Assembly (NCBI RefSeq): GCF_900156315.1
Contig: NZ_FTNI01000008.1
Location: forward strand, 1 to 64,000
DNA from: Microbispora rosea
Lineage (GTDB): Bacteria > Actinomycetota > Actinomycetes > Streptosporangiales > Streptosporangiaceae
Direction of reading: 5' to 3'
Length of the DNA: 64,000 nt
Of the stretch, positions 43,864 through 52,367 are shown in pieces. Within the stretch, counting starts at the first letter, position 1. Every line of letters starts with the position of its first letter. The notes under the pieces were generated by a model, which saw only the letters and a program-made list of their open reading frames with translations, searched no databases and was not told where the DNA came from. The position numbers were made by a program, and so were the translations under genes.

Positions 43864-45609
43864 TCAGGACGACGGCCGCAGGGACAGCCAGTAGAAGCCG
43901 TAGCCCGGCAGCGTGAGCAGGTAGGGCAGGTCGCCGACCGTCGGGAAGGGGACGCCGCCCCGGCACTCGACCGGAGTCACCCCGGCGAAGCGCCGCAGGT
44001 CGAGCTCGACCGGCTGGGCGAAGCGCGACAGGTTGTTGACGCACAGGACCACGTCGTCGCCCTCCTCCCGCAGGAAGGCCAGCACGCTCGGGTTCGGCGA
44101 CCACAGCTCGGTGTAGTCGCCGGTGCCGAAGATCGAGTGCTCCCGCCTGATCTGCAGCATCCGCCGGGTGAAGTGCAGCAGCGACGACTCGCTCTTGGTC
44201 TGGGCCTCGACGTTGACCGACTGGTAGCCGTACACCGGGTCCATGACCACCGGCAGGTAGAGCCGGCCGGGGTCGGCCTCGGAGAATCCGGCGTTGCGGT
44301 CCGGGGTCCACTGCATCGGCGTGCGCACCGCGTCGCGGTCCTCCAGCCAGATGTTGTCGCCCATGCCGATCTCATCGCCGTAGTACATGACCGGCGAGCC
44401 CGGCATGCTGAGCAGCAACGCGGTGAACAGCTCGATCTGGTCCCTGTCGTTCTCCAGCAGGGGAGCCAGGCGCCGGCGGATGCCGAGGTAGGCGCGCATG
44501 CGCGGGTCCTTGGCGTACTCCGCGTGCATGTAGTCGCGCTCCTCCTCCGTCACGGTCTCGAGCGTCAGCTCGTCGTGATTGCGGAGGAAGATGCCCCACT
44601 GGGCGCTTTCCGGCAGCTTCGGGGTGCGCGACATGATCTCGGAGATCGGCTCGCGGCTCTGCCGGCGTACGGCCATGAAGATGCGCGGCATCAGCGGGAA
44701 GTGGAAGGCCATGTGGCACTCGTCGCCCCCCTTGGTGGGGTCGCCGAAGTACTCGACCACGTCCTCCGGCCAGCCGTTGGCCTCGGCGAGCAGCACCCGG
44801 TCGGGGTAGAGCCGGTCCACCTCGGCGCGGATCTTCCTGAGATAGTCGTGCGTCTCCGGCAGCCCGGAGCAGGAGGTGCCCTCGCGCTCGAACAGGTAGG
44901 GCACCGCGTCCAGCCGGAACCCGTCCACACCGAGATCGAGCCAGAAGCGGATGACCTCCATCATCGCGTCCTGGACGTCCGGGTTGTCGTAGTTCAGGTC
45001 GGGCTGGTGGTGGAAGAACCGGTGCCAGTAGTACTGCTTGCGCACCGGGTCGAACGTCCAGTTCGAGTCCTCGGAGCCCACGAAGACGATGGGGACGCCC
45101 GAGTATTTGTCCGGGTCGTCCGACCAGACGTAGAAGTCTCCGTACGGACCGTCCGGGTCGTTGCGGGACGCCTGGAACCACGGGTGCTGGTCGCTGGTGT
45201 GGTTCATGACCAGGTCCGTGATGACCCGCAGGCCGCGCTCGTGCGCGGCCTCGATCAGCTTCACGAAGTCGCCGAGGTCGCCGAACTCCGGAAGGATCTT
45301 GAGGTAGTCGGAGATGTCGTAGCCGCCGTCCTTGAGCGGGGACTCGTAGAGCGGCAGCAGCCAGAGGCAGTCGACCCCGAGCCACTTGAGGTAGTCGAGC
45401 TTCTCGATCAGCCCGCGCAGGTCGCCGGTGCCGTCGCCGTTGGAATCCTTGAAGCCGCGGACCAGTACCTCGTAGAAGACCGCGCGCTTGTACCAGCGGG
45501 GGTCCTGTGAGGTGAAATCGGTGATCTCCGGCAGATCGCCGGAGTACGCACCGGTGGTGGCGCCGAACGACCCGGAAACCGGGTCAGGGCAGGGCGCAGC
45601 AGCGTTCAT
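43864..45609 (-). CDS. treS: Trehalose synthase / maltose alpha-D-glucosyltransferase
   Basis: 581 residues from ATG 45609. TreS interconverts maltose and trehalose. Conserved GH13_16 features: [53 protein letters not shown] (nucleophile Asp), [13 protein letters not shown] (acid/base Glu) and [10 protein letters not shown]. The length is that of stand-alone TreS without a fused maltokinase, and no maltokinase gene is nearby. With glgX-treY-treZ it gives two routes between alpha-glucans and trehalose. The upstream region has two palindromes that may be control sites. Confidence 0.96.
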   Translation of the reverse strand: MNAAAPCPDPVSGSFGATTGAYSGDLPEITDFTSQDPRWYKRAVFYEVLVRGFKDSNGDGTGDLRGLIEKLDYLKWLGVDCLWLLPLYESPLKDGGYDISDYLKILPEFGDLGDFVKLIEAAHERGLRVITDLVMNHTSDQHPWFQASRNDPDGPYGDFYVWSDDPDKYSGVPIVFVGSEDSNWTFDPVRKQYYWHRFFHHQPDLNYDNPDVQDAMMEVIRFWLDLGVDGFRLDAVPYLFEREGTSCSGLPETHDYLRKIRAEVDRLYPDRVLLAEANGWPEDVVEYFGDPTKGGDECHMAFHFPLMPRIFMAVRRQSREPISEIMSRTPKLPESAQWGIFLRNHDELTLETVTEEERDYMHAEYAKDPRMRAYLGIRRRLAPLLENDRDQIELFTALLLSMPGSPVMYYGDEIGMGDNIWLEDRDAVRTPMQWTPDRNAGFSEADPGRLYLPVVMDPVYGYQSVNVEAQTKSESSLLHFTRRMLQIRREHSIFGTGDYTELWSPNPSVLAFLREEGDDVVLCVNNLSRFAQPVELDLRRFAGVTPVECRGGVPFPTVGDLPYLLTLPGYGFYWLSLRPSS

Positions 45610-45655
45610 CTGGTTCTCGCTTGAGGAAGGAGGAGCGTGTTGTCAGGTCACACCC

Positions 45656-45718
45656 GAGCTTTGAAGCTCTCGCCAAGATGTTTGGCTCTATTTGACCAAA
45701 ACTACCACTAGAAGTGGT
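45656..45718. promoter_or_regulatory. Two palindromes upstream of treS
   Basis: GAGCTT-TG-AAGCTC (45656-45669) and ACCACT-AGA-AGTGGT (45704-45718) are perfect inverted repeats in the 217-bp gap between treS and the AsnB-like gene. Their position upstream of treS suggests operators. No regulator gene adjoins. Confidence 0.5.
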
Positions 45719-45787
45719 CTGACCGAAAAGGCTGACGCCGGTCTGACATGCAGTTTTTACCTGTTTTCGAGTGATCACGGAGTGCTA

Positions 45788-45816
45788 CCGCACAGACGCG
45801 GCCCAGGACTGTGCGG
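45788..45816. terminator. Hairpin after AsnB-like gene
   Basis: CCGCACAG (45788-45795) and CTGTGCGG (45809-45816) pair perfectly around a 13-nt loop, 11 bp beyond the stop of the AsnB-like gene on the minus strand. Confidence 0.55.
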
Positions 45817-45826
45817 ACCACCCGCC

Positions 45827-47506
45827 CTACGGCGCAGGCCAGGGCGGGGTGAGGTCGCCGAGCACGTCCTCGTAGTCGGCCAGCCACGCCCCGAACGCCA
45901 CCAGGGCACGCAGCCAGAACCGCGAGTTCCACGACCCGAAGGCGGTCAGGGCGTCCGGCCCGCCGGCGATCGCGTCCAGCATCTGGGGCGACATCAGCCC
46001 CGGGATCCGCGCGGCCCTGACCAGCATCCGGTGGTTCCACTCGCGGGCGACCGGCCCGTTCGAGCGCAGCGGCACCCGGCGGTTCGGCAGCAGCGGGGTG
46101 TTGGTCGAGGGCAGCGCCGCCACGCGGGGGTTGGCGGCCCGCAGGACCTCCCGGTAGAACTTCCCGCCCTCCTTGCGGACGACCGGCACCGACAGCGCCG
46201 CGTCGAAGAACTCCGGGTGCAGGAACGCGAAGACCGGGGTCGCCTCGGGGCCGACGAGGTTGACCGGGGACCTGGCGATGCCCCGCACGGTCCGGGTGTG
46301 GAGCACGCTCAACGGCAGCTCGGCCCGGTGTCCGTGCAGCATGGAGGTCGCCCGGGTGAACGCCGCGCGGACCCGGTCGCCCATGAACGCGGCGGCGGCC
46401 TCGCCGAGCACGGGGATGTGGGCGTCGCCGGTCGCCAGGGCCTTCAGCAGCGCCTCGCGGCGGGACGCGCCCGTCCCCGCGCCGACGGCGTCCGCCGTGA
46501 TCAGGAAGTTCTTCATCAGCGGGCCGCCCGCCAGGCCGTCGACCAGGGCCCGGCCCGCGCCGTGCACCTCACGGGCGAAGGGGGAGTACCAGGCGTGGTG
46601 GCTGGTGAGGAACTCCAGGCGCCGGGCCGCCCACAGTGCCTCCTGCGGGTAGGCGGCGGGGTCCTGCGGCATGATCCGGTGCGGGATGCCCAGCTCGCGG
46701 GTGATGTAGCGGGCGAAGTCGATGTCGTTGTCCAGGCCGTCGTCGGGGCTGGTGGTCCACGACTCGACGTCCATCTTCCTGGCCACCGCCACGCTGGCCA
46801 GCAGCCGCGAGTCGTAACCGCCGCTCACCGGCACCAGCACCCGCTCGTACGGCTTGAGCGCGTCGTGCAGCAGCGCGACCAGGTCGCCGGCCGTCACACC
46901 CCGGTCCACCGGCTCCTCCCGCACCCAGCGCGGGGCCCGCCGGTCCACCCTCAGCCTGCGCTCGCGCCGCGACCAGGTCAGCGCGGTCGCGCCGGGCAGG
47001 CGCCGGATCTGGCGGTACGGCGTGTCCTCGAGGAGCGGGTAGGTGAGCGTGAGGATCGCCGCCCACGCGTCCCAGTTCACCTCGTAGGGCCGCCGGGCGA
47101 GCGCGAGGAGCGGCTCGATCAGCGAGGAGAAGTAGACGGCGTCGCCGTCCTGGAGGTAGTAGACGTCGACCAGGCCGAGACCGCCCGTGTGCAGGCTCAC
47201 CGCGTCGGGCTCGTCCACCAGGCCCGGGGTCTCGTACGTCTCCGCGACCCGCAGCCACGCGTTCGCCCGGGGCTCGCCCCCGGTCTCGGGCCGCCGGTCG
47301 CCCCAGGCGTACGCGGTCGCCCGGGCTCCGGTGGCGTACGGCGCCAGGGGGGCCGACGCGAGCAGCGCGGCCTCCGGGGCGGTGTGCACGGCCTGCACAG
47401 CCGGCCCCGACCGTGCCAGCAGGTCGAGCGTCGCCTGCTCGAAGGGCCCGACGGCCCCGCAGACGTACGGCCTGGCCTGGAATCGCGGCCACTCACCCTT
47501 GCGCAC
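45827..47506 (-). CDS. AsnB-like amidotransferase-family protein lacking the glutaminase cysteine
   Basis: 559 residues from GTG 47506 (GGAGGG upstream). The synthetase half has the ATP-pyrophosphatase loop SGGYDS (228-233) in VLVPVSGGYDSRLLASVA. The N-terminal ~190 residues follow the pattern of the Ntn glutaminase domain (DAVYFSSLIEPLLALA, YRQIRRLPGATALTW) but start without Cys2; the only early cysteine is Cys16. Such enzymes cannot use glutamine and adenylate other acids, as in beta-lactam synthetases and lasso-peptide cyclases. No precursor peptide or B-protein gene adjoins, so the product is unknown. Confidence 0.8.
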   Translation of the reverse strand: MRKGEWPRFQARPYVCGAVGPFEQATLDLLARSGPAVQAVHTAPEAALLASAPLAPYATGARATAYAWGDRRPETGGEPRANAWLRVAETYETPGLVDEPDAVSLHTGGLGLVDVYYLQDGDAVYFSSLIEPLLALARRPYEVNWDAWAAILTLTYPLLEDTPYRQIRRLPGATALTWSRRERRLRVDRRAPRWVREEPVDRGVTAGDLVALLHDALKPYERVLVPVSGGYDSRLLASVAVARKMDVESWTTSPDDGLDNDIDFARYITRELGIPHRIMPQDPAAYPQEALWAARRLEFLTSHHAWYSPFAREVHGAGRALVDGLAGGPLMKNFLITADAVGAGTGASRREALLKALATGDAHIPVLGEAAAAFMGDRVRAAFTRATSMLHGHRAELPLSVLHTRTVRGIARSPVNLVGPEATPVFAFLHPEFFDAALSVPVVRKEGGKFYREVLRAANPRVAALPSTNTPLLPNRRVPLRSNGPVAREWNHRMLVRAARIPGLMSPQMLDAIAGGPDALTAFGSWNSRFWLRALVAFGAWLADYEDVLGDLTPPWPAP

Positions 47507-47757
47507 GGTTTGCCCTCCCTTGAACCCCAGCCGAGTCTACGGACCTCGGGGCTCGCAGGGGGACCGGAGTCTGCCACAGCGGCCGGCAAGAACGCCGCCG
47601 GATGCCGGTGTGTTGAACGCCGGCGATTATGTGGGCGCCGACGGCAGAATGCGCGGTTAGTCGTGGACCGGGACCGTCGCGCCGATCACCTGCGCCACGA
47701 CCGTGCGGCAGCGCCTTGGGCGGGAGGCTGTCGGGCGGCGGTGGGTTGCCGGAATAA
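47507..47757. other. Gap upstream of AsnB-like gene
   Basis: No gene family recognised on either strand. Base composition drops somewhat towards 47.7 kb, leading into the less GC-rich patch that holds the relic and lipoprotein. Confidence 0.5.
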
Positions 47758-47970
47758 CTGTTCCGCGCCGGCCGCAACGGCAACACCATCGGGTGCGTGT
47801 TCCTGTCCGAGATTCCCCCTGCGGTCGCTTTCACGCAGCGGTGGTACACCTATGGCGGCAGAACCGGATGGTGGTTCTCGTTCGCCATCGCCTACTGGCT
47901 CGTGGGGCCGAATCCTTGTACAAACGGGTTCGAGATCCAAGCAGATCCGATCAAGGGCGAGATACGGTGA
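47758..47970 (+). pseudogene. Relic of a membrane or secreted protein gene
   Basis: After an in-frame stop at 47755 the frame reads FRAGRNGNTIGCVFLSEIPP, then RWYTYGGRTGWWFSFAIAYW and LVGPNPCTNGFEIQ, ending at TGA 47968. The aromatic-rich, natural-looking sequence without a credible start points to the 3' end of a broken gene. GTG 47797 would give a 57-residue ORF. Composition is less GC-rich than the surroundings. It ends 3 bp before the lipoprotein gene start, so it may have been its operon partner. Confidence 0.45.
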
Positions 47971-47973
47971 GCA

Positions 47974-48465
47974 ATGCGGCCTGACATGAAAAACATCCCG
48001 CGGCTCGTGGTCGCGCCGGCAGTGGTCTTGATGCTCGCCGGCTGTGTGCAGGAACAGGTAGGAACGGTGGGGCTGACGCGCTCGCAGGACGGCGGCATCA
48101 ACATTCCTGTCGCGTGGTGTGGAAGGGCACCTCACTCGATGACCGTGACCATCCTGGTGCACGAATCCTGGGAACGAGTCGCCAAATTCGACACCACGCG
48201 GACTGGGAGCGGTTCCGTAACGCTTGATCTCAATTCGCCGTCGCCGGACTGGAAATTGATCTGGGGCGATCCTCGCCTGCGCCCCGGCGTCACTTACTAC
48301 GTCGAGGCGTACCCTGATTCCGGAAAGGACGCGATCGTGGGTCAGCTCAGGTTCACCCTGAACGACGCGGCCACACTCCGCCCCGGGGAGGTGTATGTCG
48401 GCGACAAGGACGACACGTACACCTGGAACGAGTTTCTCGAAAGCGCGAGTCAAATGTGCGGGTGA
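47974..48465 (+). CDS. Small lipoprotein of unknown function
   Basis: 163 residues from ATG 47974, with GGTGAG upstream; ATG 47986 is an alternative. Signal peptide with lipobox LAGC, so it is anchored on the outer membrane face. The mature part looks like a small beta-sandwich: GGINIPVAWCGRAPHSMTVT, GSGSVTLDLNSPSPDWKLIW, GVTYYVEAYPDSGKDAIVGQ. Two cysteines (AWCGR, MCG) could form a disulfide. I do not recognise the family. GC content is lower than in neighbouring genes, a possible sign of transfer. Confidence 0.7.
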   Translation: MRPDMKNIPRLVVAPAVVLMLAGCVQEQVGTVGLTRSQDGGINIPVAWCGRAPHSMTVTILVHESWERVAKFDTTRTGSGSVTLDLNSPSPDWKLIWGDPRLRPGVTYYVEAYPDSGKDAIVGQLRFTLNDAATLRPGEVYVGDKDDTYTWNEFLESASQMCG

Positions 48466-48549
48466 GGCGAAGAGGGCGGGTCGGAGCGCACGGCCTTGAG
48501 ACAGTGCAGGCCCAGCCCGCCCTGGCCGCCTATGCGCACGACTTGCCCG

Positions 48550-49812
48550 TCAGACCTGCCATAGGGCGCTGACAGGCATGGCGCGCAGTCGCGGGCCGAA
48601 GGGGAGGGTCTGCGTGCCGGTGTAGAGGACGACGCCGGCCACGAAGTCGTCGCCCAGGCGGTCGGCGAGGTGACGCAGGCCGCGGAAGTCGTCGCCGCGG
48701 ACTGTGGAGGACGCCTTGACCTCGACGCCGACGACCCGGCCCTGCCGGTTCTCCAGCACCGCGTCGACCTCGACCTTGTCCTTGGTCCGGTAGTGGAAGA
48801 GCTCCACGCGCTCGTCCGACCAGGTGAGCTGGCGGGCGAGCTCCATGAGGACGAATCCCTCCAGCAACGGTCCGAACTGACCGTCGGGCCGCACGAGGCT
48901 CCTCGCGTCGGCGCCCACCAGGTTGGCGGCCACGCCCGAGTCGACGAAGGCCACCTTGGGGGTGCCGACCGCTCGATTGCTGAGGTTGCGTGACCAGGCG
49001 GGGATGCGCTTGATCAGGAATACCTCTTCGAGCAGGCCGAGGTAGCGATTCGCGGTGCCGTAGGACAGCCCGATGTCCGCCCCGAGCGCGCCGGTCACGA
49101 GCAACTGTCCCGAAAGGGCGGCCACCGACCGCACCAGGGCGCGCATCTCGGCAGTCCGCTCGATCTCAGACAGCCGGCTCACGTCTCGCGCGATCAGGTC
49201 CGAGACGTACGAGTCGAAGAAGCGCTCGCGTCTGCGCGGGTTCGTCCGGGCCACCGCCTCCGGAAATCCCCCGCGGACGACCCGCTCGGCGTAGTCGGCG
49301 CGCGACGACGAGGACGTGTGATGGAGGCCCTCGCCTTCGGCGAAGATCGCGTCTACGAACCGGTCCGGAGTGCCGTCGATCTCTCCTTGAGAGAAGGGCC
49401 ACAACTCGATCGTCTCCATGCGGCCCGGCAATGCGTCGGGGAGGGCCCGCAGGCCGAGCACTCGCGCCGATCCGGTGAGCAGGAACCGCCCTGGCCGGGG
49501 GTCGGTGTCCACCTGTTCCTTGATGGACAGCATGAGCTCGGGTACGCGCTGGATCTCGTCGATCACCATCAGATCGGGGAACGCCACGAAGCCCGAGGGA
49601 TCCTCCTCCGCGGCTTGGCGGACGACCGGGGTGTCCAGATTGCGCCACTCGGCCGTCCGTTCCTTGGCGAGGAGGCGGACAAGGGTGCTCTTGCCGCTCT
49701 GGCGGGCACCGTTGATCAGTACAACGCGGGTGTCGCTCAAGGCGTCCGCGGCAGGCTTTTCCGCGTGTCTTGGAACCACTCGGCCGAGAGGGGTCTGTGA
49801 AGGGCTTCTCAC
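48550..49812 (-). CDS. AAA ATPase with DUF4143
   Basis: 420 residues from GTG 49812. Walker A is GARQSGKST and Walker B DLMVIDEIQRVPEL, with sensor-like FLLTGSARV: the AAA_14 domain. The DUF4143 C-terminal part has VFLIKRIPAWSRNL, KVAFVDSGVAANLVG and a PD-(D/E)xK-like end (KVEVDAVLEN, VVGVEVKAS). This widespread family has no firm function; some members are linked to mobile or toxin-like loci. It is divergent from the coiled-coil glycosyltransferase, with the five 23-bp iterons between them. Confidence 0.9.
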   Translation of the reverse strand: MRSPSQTPLGRVVPRHAEKPAADALSDTRVVLINGARQSGKSTLVRLLAKERTAEWRNLDTPVVRQAAEEDPSGFVAFPDLMVIDEIQRVPELMLSIKEQVDTDPRPGRFLLTGSARVLGLRALPDALPGRMETIELWPFSQGEIDGTPDRFVDAIFAEGEGLHHTSSSSRADYAERVVRGGFPEAVARTNPRRRERFFDSYVSDLIARDVSRLSEIERTAEMRALVRSVAALSGQLLVTGALGADIGLSYGTANRYLGLLEEVFLIKRIPAWSRNLSNRAVGTPKVAFVDSGVAANLVGADARSLVRPDGQFGPLLEGFVLMELARQLTWSDERVELFHYRTKDKVEVDAVLENRQGRVVGVEVKASSTVRGDDFRGLRHLADRLGDDFVAGVVLYTGTQTLPFGPRLRAMPVSALWQV

Positions 49813-49851
49813 CAGCTCAGGATGGCATGCTGGCTGTCCTTGTGAAAGAAC

Positions 49852-49966
49852 GGTCGCATGATCAATGGCGAAATGGTCGCATGATCGCTGGTGATTTGGT
49901 CGCTAGGATCTCGGCGATTTGGTCGCGGGGTCCGTGAACGGCCGGTCGCCGGGGGATGGGGCGGGG
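49852..49966. repeat. Five 23-bp iterons in divergent intergenic region
   Basis: GGTCGC occurs at 49852, 49875, 49898, 49921 and 49944, exactly 23 bp apart. The first two units share GGTCGCATGATC, and units 2 and 3 end in GATTT; the last two units are more degenerate. The array lies between the divergent DUF4143 gene (start 49812) and the gene at 50063. The regular spacing (just over two helical turns) fits cooperative binding of a regulator. Confidence 0.75.
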
Positions 49967-50062
49967 GAGGTGGACGAGGTCTCGGCTCCGGCTGAGAGCG
50001 ATCAGGGCGTTCTGCGAATATTGTGACTCTGGTCCTGAAGGTCTACCGCGGAGTCACCCCCT

Positions 50063-52084
50063 ATGAGCGAGGTAAGCGAGCCGGCAGCCGGACAGCCCGA
50101 GTGGAACGACCCGGCGGCGCTGCGGCAGGCGCTGGCGGAGGCGGTGGAGCGGGCCTCCGGCGCGGCGGAGCTGGCCCGGCTGATCACGGACTACCAGCGG
50201 CGGCTGGAGGAGGTGGCGCGCTCGGAGGCCGAGGCGCTGACGAAGACGCGCGAGGCCGAGGCGCGGCTGAAGACGGCCGAGCGGCAGAACGCGCAGCTCG
50301 CCAAGCAGCTCGCGGAGCAGAAGTACCAGACCGAGGTCGCCAACTGGAAGCTCGCCTCGCTCCAGGACAGCCGGTGGAGCAAGCTCGGCGACGCGATCCA
50401 CAGCAAGAAGCCCGGCACGGTGGCCAGGACGCTCAAGGCGCCGGTCAGGAAGCGCCCCGCGCCCAAGCGCTCGGACTTCAAGCCGCAGATTCCCACCGTC
50501 CCCGAGGTGAAGGCGGCCCCCGCCGCGCCCGAGCCCAAGGCCCCGCAGGTCTCCGCGCCGCTCGCCGAGTCGTTCACGGTCCCCAAGGGCCCGACGGCCC
50601 GGCCGTACATGACGGTGGCCGCCATCGTGGACCGGCAGACCGAGGCGCTGCTGCGGTATGAGTGGCGGCTGGTGACCAACTTCGGTCCCGACAACTGGGA
50701 GGCCATGCTCGACCAGCAGCAGCCGCACGTGCTGTTCGTCGAGTCCGTACGGCCCGGCCCCCGGCAGGGCAACGGCGGGCGCTGGCTGGAGGCACTGGCC
50801 GGCGAGACGCGTGCGGTGCGCGACCTGGTGGCGGCCTGTCGCAAGCGGGGAATCAAGACGGTCTTCTGGCACTCGGGCGGCGCGGTGTCGCGGGCGTTCC
50901 CGGCGGCCGAGCACTTCGAATACGTGCTGGCCACCACCGAGGCCCGCGCCCGCGAGTGGCGCTCCGCGCTGCGCCACGAGCGGGTCGGCGTGCTCCCGCT
51001 CGCGATCCAGCCCCGGGTGCACAACCCCATCCCCGCCGAGGGCGGCAGGACCGGGGAGATCGTCACCCTCGGCACGGTCAACCCGCCGGCCGGCGGTGCG
51101 GACTGGCAGCCGCTGGCCGGGCAGGGCGACGACCCGACGTCGTACGACGACGTGCTGACGGCCTACCGGCGGCCGGCCCTGCTGATCGCGGGCGCCGACG
51201 CCGAGCCGAGGGTGATAGGGGAGGTCGCGGCCTGCGGCACCCCGGTGCTCCAGGTGCGGGCCGGGGCCAAGGGCGAGGAGGTCCTCGCGGCGGCCGAGAT
51301 TCTCATGGCCGACGCGGGACGGCTGGCCAGGGAGGCCCACCTCGCCTGGCGGGCCCGCGGCAGCGTCACCCCGCTGCTCGACCCGATCCTCGACACCCTC
51401 GGCGTGCCGAGCGTACGGAACAGCGGCGTGATCACGGCGATCACCGCCGTCTCCGAACCGGCGGAGCTGGACCGCCTGCTCGCCCAGATCACCCGTCAGA
51501 TCACACGACCTGGGCAGATCGTGATCGTCGCAGACGGCCTGGACGCGGGCCTGGTGGACAAGACGGTCCGTCAGTCGTGCCCGGACCTCGACGTCGTGGT
51601 CCGGGCCACGGGGGAGCCGGTCACCCGGGGGGCCGCCCTTGACCGCGCGGTCCGGCTCGCCGACGGCGACTACGTGGCCGTGCTCGACGCCAGGGACCTG
51701 TACGGCGAGCACTACCTGGCCGACCTCGTCCGCCACTTCGCCTCCACCGACGCCGAGGTGCTGGGGAAGGCGTCGTTCTACGCCCACCTGCCGGCGACCG
51801 GCGCGACCCTGCTGCGCCAGCCGGAGGCCGAGCACCGGTTCCTCCCCGAGGTGGCCGGGGGCACCGTCCTGGCCCGCCGCCAGGTCCTCACCGAGCTCGG
51901 CTTCGCCGACGTCTCGGAGGAGTGGGGCGAGGTCCTGATGCGGCAGTGCCGTACGGACGGGGTGCGGGTCTACTCGGCCGACCGCTACTCCTACGTCTGC
52001 GTTCGCGACTCGGCCGAGGGCTCACTGCTCGGCGCTGCGCGTATGGAGGGATACATCCCAGCCGAGCCCCTCGCCCTGCTCTAG
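50063..52084 (+). CDS. Coiled-coil protein with CgeB-like and GT2-like glycosyltransferase domains
   Basis: 673 residues from ATG 50063. Residues 15-105 form a coiled coil (RLEEVARSEAEALTKTREAE, LKTAERQNAQLAKQLAEQKY). A basic Pro/Lys/Ala linker (about 115-170) follows. The middle (about 175-450) resembles CgeB/DUF3880-type glycosyltransferases of spore-surface and cell-envelope genes. The last ~200 residues have a GT2-A-like core: IVIVADG, RAVRLADGDYVAVLDARDLY with DARD at the DxD position, and GGTVLARRQVLTELGF. Probably cytoplasmic or membrane-associated, decorating a surface polymer; the acceptor is unknown. Confidence 0.75.
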   Translation: MSEVSEPAAGQPEWNDPAALRQALAEAVERASGAAELARLITDYQRRLEEVARSEAEALTKTREAEARLKTAERQNAQLAKQLAEQKYQTEVANWKLASLQDSRWSKLGDAIHSKKPGTVARTLKAPVRKRPAPKRSDFKPQIPTVPEVKAAPAAPEPKAPQVSAPLAESFTVPKGPTARPYMTVAAIVDRQTEALLRYEWRLVTNFGPDNWEAMLDQQQPHVLFVESVRPGPRQGNGGRWLEALAGETRAVRDLVAACRKRGIKTVFWHSGGAVSRAFPAAEHFEYVLATTEARAREWRSALRHERVGVLPLAIQPRVHNPIPAEGGRTGEIVTLGTVNPPAGGADWQPLAGQGDDPTSYDDVLTAYRRPALLIAGADAEPRVIGEVAACGTPVLQVRAGAKGEEVLAAAEILMADAGRLAREAHLAWRARGSVTPLLDPILDTLGVPSVRNSGVITAITAVSEPAELDRLLAQITRQITRPGQIVIVADGLDAGLVDKTVRQSCPDLDVVVRATGEPVTRGAALDRAVRLADGDYVAVLDARDLYGEHYLADLVRHFASTDAEVLGKASFYAHLPATGATLLRQPEAEHRFLPEVAGGTVLARRQVLTELGFADVSEEWGEVLMRQCRTDGVRVYSADRYSYVCVRDSAEGSLLGAARMEGYIPAEPLALL

Positions 52085-52105
52085 ACCACCCCCCACCCCA
52101 CCCCT

Positions 52106-52343
52106 CGTGATCTTGTAGTTTGTCGCATGGATGGGCCGTCACCTGCGCCGATCCCTTTGGTGATCATGCAAGTGCGCGCCGATATGCTTCGTGACCTGGC
52201 GTTATCACCGCCGTGATCTTGCAATTGCAAGATCACGGTTCGTGTTTCCCCTGCTGAGCCCTTTGGTTGTGCCAATTCTGCAAGATCGTTAAAGGCGAAG
52301 GCCCAGCTCGGCGGGGATGCGTGCGACAAACTACAAGATCACG
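52106..52343. mobile_element. 238-bp inverted-repeat element (MITE/REP-like)
   Basis: A perfect 22-bp inverted repeat, 52106-52127 and 52322-52343, encloses about 190 bp. Inside is a perfect 28-bp palindrome (52211-52238), and further copies of the core GTGATCTTG(C/T)A or its complement at 52279 and 52331. No transposase frame is present. The layout suggests a small non-autonomous element or extended REP cluster inserted between the glycosyltransferase and DALR-domain genes. Confidence 0.6.
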
Positions 52344-52367
52344 GCGGTGAGGGGGTGTGGGGTGATC

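Noticed and set aside
45692-47989. A 765-codon plus-strand frame opposite the AsnB-like gene
   Set aside because: It is the antisense of a clear protein-coding gene, with Arg/Gly/Pro-rich translation typical of high-GC shadow frames.
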